Source of the DNA: Patiria miniata
Taxonomy: Eukaryota; Echinodermata; Asteroidea; Valvatida; Asterinidae
DNA: 64,000 nt
Assembly (NCBI RefSeq): GCF_015706575.1
Contig: NW_024037074.1
Span: 31,299,334-31,363,333 of the forward strand
Direction of reading: 5' to 3'
The position numbers were made by a program, and so were the translations under genes. Positions 57,801-64,000 of the stretch are shown one piece after another. The notes below the pieces were generated by a model that worked only from the letters and a program-made list of their open reading frames with translations, ran no database searches and was not told the DNA's origin. Position 1 is the stretch's first letter. Every line of letters starts with the position of its first letter.

Positions 57801-60800
57801 TTCATGATCACTCTCACTTTTCCGTCAGAAACCCACACACACCCAATCACTCCACTGTTCCTTCACTGTTGGCAAAGCAACTCCCTAGTAACTTTTGTTT
57901 AAACACCTGAATTCTATTATTCACCAAAGGTGTTGCAAACACCTAATTTGCACACAACCATGGCTTTTGTAATGCTGCTGGAGAGAAAACCCACAACTAC
58001 CGAAAAAGCTTGCTGCAAAAAACGGTTACATAACGCGCACAGAGTAACAAAGACCGGTTCTGTGATAAATGCAGTTAGTGCTATTGGAAGAAACTTTTGA
58101 GACTATACCATTTCGCGAAAAGGGGGAAAATACACGAAAACTTCTTACAAATAACCCCCATTCGAAGAAAATGCACCGCATTTTCAAAAAAGAGCGAATT
58201 AAAGTAAAAACTGCGATCATTTCGTTATATACAAAAATATATTTACAACGTCATAAAAACCTATCTTCCGTGTACCGTAATAATTGGGTTCGCTGCTTTA
58301 ACCTTAAACAGGTGCCTGTTATTGCTCACACATTTCGACTGAGATAATCAGCGCCTACGTTCTCCGAACCTTTGATTGCCTGGATGCGAATTCTGTAAGG
58401 CTGCAGAGCGAGCGCCCACCGCATAATTCTGGCATTTGCGACCTTAGACTTATGCAGGTACATCAAAGGCTGATGATCAGTTTGAAGCACGAACGGTTTT
58501 CCGTAAACATAGCGCTGGAATTTCTGTACGCCCCATACTAACGCTAAGCATTCCTTTTCTATCGTCGAGTATGCTTTTTCTCGATTCAGGAGTTTGCGGC
58601 TTGCATATGCAACGGGAAATAAGTGATTGTCACGTTCTTGTAATAGTACAGCACCTATTCCGACTTCGGACGCGTCAGTTCTAAGTACAAATGGTTCATT
58701 GCAGTCTGGTAGATGAAGTATGGGTGCACTGATTAGACTAGCTTTCAGTGTTTCGAAGGCTTTCTTAGAACTATCATCCCATGTAATTTTGTTCGGCTCT
58801 GAATTTTTAGTTTTGTCTGTGAGAGGTGATGCTTTGGCCGCGTAGTTGGGAATAAATTTGCGATAATATCCGGCAAGTCCTAAGAATGATCTCATTTGTT
58901 TCTTCGTCTCTGGACGAGGTGCAGACTGAATCTTTGCGATCTTTTCATCTTGTGGCGCTAGCTGACCTTGACCTACTACGTGTCCTAAGAATTCTACTGT
59001 TTCCATTCCTATCACGCATTTGCTGGGCTTTGCGGTTAGATTTGCGCGTTGGAGTCTGCGTAGAAGTTCTTTGAGAGTTTCTAAGTGACTTGGCCAAGTT
59101 TGCGTATGAATTAAAATGTCATCAATGAAATTATCAACGTGATCCATACCGTGTAATAGTGTTCTCATCATACGCGAGAAAGTTGCAGGGGCATTGATTA
59201 AGCCGAACGGCATCACGTTAAACTGATACAATCCATTTGGGGTCAGAAATGCCGTTTTTATTTTGTCACTTTCTTTAAGCGGAATTTGCCAGTATCCTTT
59301 ACTTAAGTCGAATTTGGAGAAGTAGTGATCTTTCGATAATTTGGCAAAGATTTCCTCCTGATTTGGGATGGGTTCTGCATCAAATGTTGTGATTTTATTG
59401 AGTTTGCGGAAGTCAATGCAAAATCTATTGCTACGGTCTTTCTTTTTGACGATTACAATTGGCGATGCGTAGGGCGAATTGGATGACTCTATAATACCCA
59501 TTTCGAACATTTCCGCGGTTTCAGAATCTACCGTTTCTCGTAATGCATAGGGAAGTGGGTAAGGCTTGCTTCGGATTGGTTCTGTTGAGGACAGTGTAAT
59601 CGCGTGTTCATCTAAGTTTGTTTTGCCAGGCATATCAGTCATTGTACTTTGATAATTGCCGAGAAGTCGCTTCACTTGTTTTGTTTGCTCGGAACTCAAA
59701 TTTGTGCCTATTTGAACGTCGGCTGCCGTTTCAGTGGTTTTCAATGACGGGAGCACGAGTACTTCTTCGTTATCGGTACACCACAGCCTCATGGCCAGAG
59801 GGAATCTCCGTAGTCTCACTGACAACTACTCTCCCACAAACGACTCACCAGCACTATAAGTGCATTAAATGTGCTCACCATTTAACCTCAGTTGAAGAGA
59901 TTGCAGATCCAAACTCGCACCCACGGGCAACAGGAAATTCATCCCCAGAATTCCTGAATACGGGACGTCGGCAAAGATCACCTTCGCAGTGGCTACTGTC
60001 TTCCCTATCTGTACCTCCACCCAGGCAGCCCCAACCACTGCCAACGGACTGACATCAACTTGCTCCACCTTCAGTCCTGTCTCCAAAATTGGTCTCTGTT
60101 CCCGTGGAATTTGGTGATACACTATGCTGCTCACCACAGTGTCGGTCGACCTGGTATCGATGAGAAACCTACACTTGGTGCCCCGTATCGTCCCATCCAC
60201 GAATAAACCATATTTTGCCATTCCCCCACCCATGGGGCCTGCGACCACTACTTGGTCGCTTGCCTCACCCGAGGGTCTCTTCTGACTACAACCTCCTGTG
60301 GGCTCTGTTAACTTTCCAGCCTGCCCGCGAGCCCGCCGGTCGGCTGGACGGCGTTTCCCTGCTTGGAACCTTGCTTCGGCCGCGGCCCCTTACATGCTCG
60401 CCGGAAATGACCTGGTTCACCGCAGTTAAAACACCTCAGATCACCTCGCTCCTTCTTAGGAGTTTTAGCTGATCTCAACGGAGACACTACCATCTCAGTT
60501 TCCCCACTTTGCTTCTGCTTCGACAACTCAGAAAACAATGACTGGACCATGGAACACACCCTCTTTTCAATGGCATGCCCCATCTTCTCAAGCCTATCCT
60601 CCGGACTACTGTTGAGTGCTCTCGCAAACTTGGTCGGCTTGTTATCTTGCCTCCGCTGCTGCTCAACTCTTTCAAAATTCTCAGTTTCCAGCTTCATCAA
60701 GACCCCTGGGACGGGCTCGGTGAATGCCCTCCCGCACTGACTGACTCTCTACAGCATCCATGAAATGATTCTTGGCAAGCCTATCCCTGGCTTCTTCCTG

Positions 60801-63800
60801 TATCTCAGGATAAGCCTTCACAGTCAACTCTCTAATAGCCTGACCCAACTCACGAAGAGTCTCCTTTGGTTTCTGCCGACGATGCCGTAAATCCACCAAA
60901 AAGTTCTCAGCTTGTTGACTATGACCAAACCTCTGCTCTAACAACTTCACAAGCTCACCATAGGTGAGCACGCGACCAGACGGTGCACCCTCACCAATCA
61001 ACCTCAGTGCACTACCCTGTAAACTTGCGGACAAGTACTTGACAGCCTGCAAATCGGTCCAACCATTCACTTCCCGACAGGATTCAAAATGCCTGAAATA
61101 CTCATTCCAAACAACCTTCCCGTCATACCTGTCTGGCACAACACAGACCCCGGACAATTAACCTCACCAACTACCCGCGGCTCCCTCGTGAGTTTCCAAG
61201 GAACTGCTTCAGTGTCACTACAACTCTCTGTGAGGTTGCTAGTACACCTCGTTGGCGGTCGGGTCACAAAACTCATTAAGTCCGTATGCAGCTTCCGAGC
61301 ATCACTCGCAACAACCCCTACAAACAGATTTGTGACTGGACTCAGTCCAAGATCACCACCAGACCTGACCCCAGGCGAAGACTTTCCCTGTGGTGTACTG
61401 GTACTAAGGTTCGCCCCACCAGGTTTCGCCAAACCTCCTTTGGGTTCACCCTCAAATGAAGCATACCCCGAGGTTTCCCTCGGCAACCTGAAATTGATCT
61501 CCGAATCAACCTCAGACCGAACACGACCCTCTTCAGCAGGCGTACTCGAAGTTTTTCCCTTCCGGAAGTTCCGCCGTAGCTCAGCTTTCAACTGTTGAAC
61601 CTCCCATTGCAGCAATTGATTCTCTGCCTCCAGGGACTTGTCAGCGTTAACTCCCGGGGAAGCAACCTCACCCGAAGTGACAACACTACTTTTGAAACTG
61701 TCGCTCATATTGACGTCTCAAGTTCTTCCCTGTAGGTGTTAAACCTCACACCCGTCAACCACTGTTAACCTCGTCTCTGTTGGTCTGCTAGCCGAACCAC
61801 CACATGCAACCGACCACAGTTGCAGTGAAAACCAGAACAACCAAAATAAGTGCAATCAATAACCACAGCAACAATGTCTCAATTATGAGCCTCGCTGTGA
61901 CCTCACCCAGAGTTTTCACTCTCAACCGTGACCAGGTGATTGCCTCACCTCCGGGTCAGTTTGGCAAGGAAAACCCTGAATAACCCTTGCACAAAAGTGC
62001 AATCGACCAAAAACAAAATATTGACGACAACACCTCACAAGAGGGTTATTAGTAAACCTCAGCAACCTTACACAGGATGCTGTCAACCTCGTGAAAAATA
62101 AACCTAAAGCATCCCACTTCTGACACCATTTGTGGCGCGCTCGCCTGTCTATGGATAAGGAATTACACCCACACCAACAAGAGCTGACTATCCCACAAAA
62201 ATATTTAATGACCTTACATGCGCATGAGCGGTCACGCAAATAAGGGGGGACTACGTCACGAACGGAGGATTCAAGTCCTAGGCCTGTCCGTTTGTTGGAA
62301 ATATACCAACGCTAAAGGAATACCAATTCACGTGGCAAGCAACCTAGAGGTGACCAGGGAACCTCAATAAACCTCACTACACATGTGTCTTAGAGAACAA
62401 CAAGAAACAACTCTTTATTCGGTCCAAATACACAAGCTTAATGAGTGGCAAATAAACCTCGCAGAACAACGTTCCCCGCTGCTCTAGGTTTATCCCTGTA
62501 AAGTAAGCCTTACACAGCAATAACCTCTTATTATACAATGCTTACAACAACCAGCCTAACCAGGCTCTATGTAATTAACCTTGTTGATTAGCTAGAACGA
62601 TTATCCCACAGTGGCAAGAACCTCACTGTGCACACCCAGTGCGATCAACAGCAACAAGTTATGAACTGCACACACTGATTAAGACTTTACCAGAGTAACC
62701 CTCACATGCAACCTAGCATACAGAAATCACTGGGCTCAGGTTACGGAGCGCGGTTTCTAACCCCGAGGTGACTCCTGGCGACAAAGGTCGACAGGCAACA
62801 GGCAACCCAATTCCCGACCAGGGAATACTGCTGCACATACCACACGAACCTTACTGTCCCCAGTCACCAGCTCAACCCACAGCCACCCAGGCTAATTTCC
62901 CCTTACAACAAAAGGTCTAGCTTGCTAATTATGACTCTGAAGTCTCACCATACGCCTTCAACAGCACGCCGCGATGTCCACACTTCCGATAGCAGCGGCG
63001 AACATGCACGAGGTTAACTCAGTAATCGGCAATAATTGCGTTCCGAAGTTCACTCAACAGCGTCTGCAGACAAACTGCCTAAAATCTCTGACTACGCGTT
63101 ATACCCTACGCACGACGTCGGGGAACCAGGCGAGCCATGGTAAACTCGCACCAGTCCACCGGCTGTTTCGCCACAGTATCTTCAGTAGTTGAGTATTATT
63201 GATGAATAAAGGATGACGGAACAAAAGGGGGTTCGAATCCTACCGCTGGCAATATGTTATGTCCTTGGGCAAGCCACTTAACTCCACTTACCTCTCTCCA
63301 CTCAGGAGCACAGATGGGTACTGGCATTAGCTGGGGAGTAACGTACGACGGACTGGCATCCCATCCAGGGGAAGCAATTTTCAGCATGCCAAGGAAACCA
63401 GTGATAAACACCGGCCTGATGTGCCATATTGTCTCGGGAAAACTTGAAATAAAGATAACTACATGTATGACCTAAGGATAAGCCTACTAGTGGGGTGCTG
63501 TGGTCCAATGGTTACAGTAGTCGACTTGCGTGCTGTGGTACATGGGTTCGAATCCTGATGACTGGGAGCATGGTGCTTGTGCGCTTGGGCAAGGCTCTTT
63601 ACTATGATTGCCTCTCTCCACCCAGGTGTAGTAAATGGGTACCTGGTAGGAAGAAATTCCTTCAATGCTTGAGCGCCGTAATGGCAGCTGTGCTAAAGCC
63701 AGGGTGATAATAGAGCAACAGGAGCGTCACTTCGTGATAGATATGAGCGCTATACAAGAAGCTGTTAGTACTTACTTGCACAATCTCTGCGTTGCTTCCA

Positions 63801-63933
63801 TTTCTCCGTCTCCTGCTCTTCGTCCCTCTCGTCCTCGAGGCTGTAGAATGCGGTGACAACATCCAAGGCTTCGCTGTAGTCAAAATGCTCATTGTCCATT
63901 CTCTCGATGCGGATGCGGTCATCCTCAGTTGTG
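39692..63933 (-). CDS. MSH3: DNA mismatch repair protein Msh3 (15 exons; 5' part outside)
   Basis: Fifteen exons on the minus strand, listed separately, give about 660 codons with fully compatible phases. They run from the end of the connector domain through lever and clamp to the ATPase: Walker A in [11 protein letters not shown], Walker B in [16 protein letters not shown], and the FVTHYPP and [10 protein letters not shown] motifs. Details such as GLCSIYHKK, YLKEFNL and LFVTHYPP match MSH3 and not MSH2 or MSH6. With MSH2, MSH3 forms MutS-beta, which binds insertion/deletion loops in the nucleus. About 430 N-terminal residues, including the mismatch-binding domain, lie beyond 64000. The last short exon after 39692 (about 40 residues in human) was not recognised; reading on would end at a stop near 39559. 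The largest visible intron contains nested LTR elements. Confidence 0.93.
39900..40410. mobile_element. MITE-like element with TTTAAAGGGAATATAC ends, copy 1
   Basis: About 510 bp with TTTAAAGGGAATATAC at the left and TATTGCCTTTAAA at the right. An inverted sister lies at 42243-42763 within the same gene. Shared interior: GTAGTCTGGTTCCCTGA and ACCCGTTCA. Confidence 0.75.
40490..40745. repeat. Interspersed repeat, copy 2 (inverted to 38372-38632)
   Basis: Starts GGGCTCCGTGCGCCGAAAAA and ends GGTGAGGGGGTACTTGTGAA, the reverse of copy 1. Confidence 0.82.
40969..41086 (-). CDS. MSH3: MSH3 exon: ATPase, FVTHYPP
   Basis: Reads [19 protein letters not shown] and [13 protein letters not shown]. The His of THYPP belongs to the conserved ATPase switch. 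Confidence 0.92.
41128..41414 (+). repeat. tRNA-derived SINE with (AAT)n tail
   Basis: GTTGGTGTAGCGGTACTTTT at the head, AATTCGAATCCCACC (B-box-like), and a tail of (AAT)n at about 41393-41413. Lies in an MSH3 intron. Confidence 0.72.
41541..41727 (-). CDS. MSH3: MSH3 exon: Walker B and signature helix
   Basis: Reads [20 protein letters not shown] and [19 protein letters not shown]. Asp-Glu in LDELGRG is the Walker B pair. Confidence 0.95.
42243..42763. mobile_element. MITE-like element, copy 2, with a 34-bp perfect palindrome
   Basis: The inverted sister of 39900-40410. Its core at 42403-42436 is a perfect palindrome centred on GGTCGG|CCGACC; the sister has a mutated version. Confidence 0.78.
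42883..43040 (-). CDS. MSH3: MSH3 exon: Walker A
   Basis: Reads [19 protein letters not shown], then [20 protein letters not shown] and VDAIYT. Gly-Lys-Ser of GGKSS is the phosphate-binding loop. Confidence 0.95.
43150..43264 (-). CDS. MSH3: MSH3 exon: start of ATPase domain
   Basis: Reads [19 protein letters not shown] and [16 protein letters not shown], matching human [20 protein letters not shown]. Confidence 0.93.
44325..44605 (-). repeat. tRNA-derived SINE (minus orientation)
   Basis: On the minus strand, GCCATGGTCCAGTGGTTACG and a GGTTCAAACCTGATG-like B box precede a body ending in GGCGTAAAAC-type sequence. Confidence 0.65.
44709..44816 (-). CDS. MSH3: MSH3 exon: lever domain
   Basis: Reads [19 protein letters not shown] and [15 protein letters not shown] (human [21 protein letters not shown]). 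Confidence 0.9.
45322..45438 (-). CDS. MSH3: MSH3 exon: lever domain
   Basis: Reads [19 protein letters not shown] and [18 protein letters not shown]. Confidence 0.92.
46517..46581 (-). CDS. MSH3: MSH3 exon: clamp domain (65 nt)
   Basis: Reads [20 protein letters not shown], phase 0 in and 2 out; the clamp motif of MutS proteins (human [20 protein letters not shown]). Confidence 0.88.
46762..46930 (-). CDS. MSH3: MSH3 exon: clamp domain
   Basis: Reads [24 protein letters not shown]-like helix and [10 protein letters not shown]. Lys-Thr-Glu-Leu-Phe and YVTVSG are conserved in MSH3. Confidence 0.9.
46965..47235 (+). repeat. SINE fragment with GGGTTCGAATCCTGCTAC head
   Basis: B-box GGTTCGAATCCTGC is followed by CTTGGGCAAGCCACTTCACC and GCATTAGCTGGGGAGTAACC. 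A close relative is at 63228-63450. Confidence 0.72.
47555..47665 (-). repeat. SINE fragment (minus orientation)
   Basis: GGTTCGAATCCTGATGGGGA on the minus strand, with GGTGTTCTTGGCCAAGACAC downstream. Confidence 0.55.
47741..47928 (-). CDS. MSH3: MSH3 exon: lever helices
   Basis: Reads [20 protein letters not shown] and ends [10 protein letters not shown]; matches the human CSTQEFFLIVKTLYHL and LKILNEQAAK ends. Confidence 0.9.
48211..48343 (-). CDS. MSH3: MSH3 exon: GICSIYHKK
   Basis: Reads [20 protein letters not shown] and [18 protein letters not shown]. The acceptor at 48344-48345 was chosen by phase. Confidence 0.9.
48921..49030 (-). CDS. MSH3: MSH3 exon: [13 protein letters not shown]
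   Basis: Reads [20 protein letters not shown] and [13 protein letters not shown], the highly conserved MutS core segment that follows the NLEI/F motif. Confidence 0.92.
49774..49858 (-). CDS. MSH3: MSH3 exon: RNLEIFKNQ
   Basis: Reads [20 protein letters not shown] and NLEIFKNQ, matching human TLRNLEILQNQ. Confidence 0.9.
50325..50575. mobile_element. MITE-like element (AATAAGCCAGTTTAGTAT ends)
   Basis: GACTCTAATAAGCCAGTTTA at the left is mirrored by ACCGAACTGGCTTATAATGA at the right; inner GGTCATTCGGGATAA is mirrored by TTATCCCAAATGACC. Confidence 0.72.
51262..51373 (-). CDS. MSH3: MSH3 exon: start of lever domain, YLKEFNL
   Basis: Reads [20 protein letters not shown] and [16 protein letters not shown] (human PVICSLAAIIKYLKEFNL). 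The intron upstream of it holds the LTR elements. Confidence 0.92.
51705..52755 (-). repeat. LTR (3' LTR of the element)
   Basis: A 1051-base terminal repeat, about 99% identical by eye to 62131-63175. Confidence 0.92.
53140..54490 (-). mobile_element. Gypsy-type integrase region
   Basis: Integrase core with [23 protein letters not shown] and [10 protein letters not shown] (the DDE triad region), followed by a C-terminal tail with [13 protein letters not shown]. Part of the fossil element. Confidence 0.85.
54490..56710 (-). mobile_element. Gypsy-type reverse transcriptase and RNase H region
   Basis: Reverse transcriptase motifs [16 protein letters not shown] and [10 protein letters not shown], RNase H motif [16 protein letters not shown] and the HADALSRR end. 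Part of the fossil element. Confidence 0.85.
56720..59830 (-). mobile_element. Second, partial gypsy-type element nested in the first
   Basis: A different reverse transcriptase ([41 protein letters not shown]) with RNase H lies at about 58.3-59.8 kb. It is followed by about 1.6 kb of non-coding sequence that may be its LTR (bounded near TGT..CCTAACA at about 56.72-58.03 kb). Neither gag nor integrase is seen, so it is a partial fossil. The LTR assignment is inferred. Confidence 0.65.
59840..61710 (-). mobile_element. Gypsy-type gag and protease region
   Basis: Gag-like region with a CCHC knuckle ([15 protein letters not shown]) and, after it, a retropepsin-like region ([24 protein letters not shown]). 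Part of the fossil element. Confidence 0.75.
62131..63175 (-). repeat. LTR (5' LTR of the element)
   Basis: A 1045-base terminal repeat. The element reads leftward from here; the primer-binding-like site abuts its left edge. Confidence 0.92.
63228..63450 (+). repeat. SINE fragment
   Basis: GGGTTCGAATCCTACCGCTG, CTTGGGCAAGCCACTTAACT and GCATTAGCTGGGGAGTAACG, the same family as 46965-47235. Confidence 0.72.
63490..63765 (+). repeat. tRNA-derived SINE
   Basis: Head GTGCTGTGGTCCAATGGTTA (A box) and GGGTTCGAATCCTGATG (B box); the tail ends ATGAGCGCTATACAAGAAGC, the usual end of many invertebrate SINEs. It abuts the next MSH3 exon. Confidence 0.78.
63776..63933 (-). CDS. MSH3: MSH3 exon: connector domain (most 5' exon seen)
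   Basis: Reads [20 protein letters not shown] and [15 protein letters not shown], matching human [20 protein letters not shown]. Its donor is GTAAGT at 63775 and downward. Confidence 0.9.
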
Positions 63934-64000
63934 CTAAGGTAATAGAAACACGTTGGACACTACAATAATGCGTTTTTATACAGCGCACGTATCCACCATT

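Larger units (their letters stand above)
51705..63175 (-). mobile_element. Ty3/gypsy-type LTR retroelement, young fossil with a nested element
   Basis: Two LTRs of about 1.05 kb bound the element, with a 4-bp target duplication GTAT at 51701-51704 and 63176-63179. LTR ends are TGTGGC...GCCACA. It is in the minus orientation, the same as MSH3. Parts in order on its strand: LTR, tRNA primer-binding-like TGGTGTCAGAAGTGGG next to 62130, gag with a CCHC zinc knuckle, aspartic protease region, reverse transcriptase and RNase H, integrase, LTR. A second gypsy-type element is inserted between the protease and RT parts. It looks broken, by that insertion and by a few frame interruptions, although the LTRs are nearly identical (about a dozen differences by eye), so the insertion is young. 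Confidence 0.9.

Noticed and set aside
18957-63765. tRNA genes at sites with A- and B-box-like sequence
   Set aside because: They have SINE bodies and cannot form a full cloverleaf; they are tRNA-derived SINE heads.

Overview
The window is eukaryotic: coding sequence lies in short exons with GT..AG borders, introns dominate, and there are many MITEs, tRNA-derived SINEs, tandem repeats and LTR retroelements. The genes are animal genes. The exon-shuffled SEA/EGF/CUB/LDLa/Frizzled/trypsin mosaic and the repeat content suggest a marine invertebrate, perhaps a deuterostome (lancelet, hemichordate or echinoderm). That guess rests on gene style only and is not proven. All exon borders below were read by eye. 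In each of the three genes the splice phases close from exon to exon, which is strong internal support.

Layout: (1) 1.3-7.2 kb, + strand: a small PX-domain sorting nexin of the SNX24/SNX22 type, five exons, first exon not seen. Its introns hold a 1.5 kb hAT-type non-autonomous transposon with a clean 8-bp target duplication and a 0.58 kb fold-back element. Its stop codon lies in the first unit of a TCACATGATG-type minisatellite. (2) 7.5-14.2 kb: intergenic and repeat-rich, including a hammerhead-like motif and a large array of hairpin-forming GGGGCGAC..GTCGCCCC units. (3) 14.2-29.7 kb, - strand: a very large mosaic serine protease. Order from the N side is SEA, Thr/Pro-rich stalk, EGF, (dead CUB), LDLa, LDLa, Frizzled CRD, trypsin, LDLa, EGF, CUB, EGF, CUB, LDLa, EGF, CUB, stop. 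The start was not found. (4) 29.7-39.7 kb: no convincing gene; several fold-back elements. (5) 39.7-63.9 kb, - strand: the mismatch-repair gene MSH3 from the connector domain to the ATPase domain, 15 exons. Its 5' exons lie beyond the window. The 12.4 kb intron between its two most 5' visible exons holds a Ty3/gypsy-type LTR element, which itself carries a second, partial gypsy-type element.

The three host genes are unrelated in function: membrane trafficking, an extracellular or membrane-anchored protease, and DNA mismatch repair. No operon logic is expected. The most unusual items are the protease architecture, with its catalytic domain in the middle and a decayed but frame-neutral CUB exon, and the hairpin satellite at 9.3-11.7 kb.
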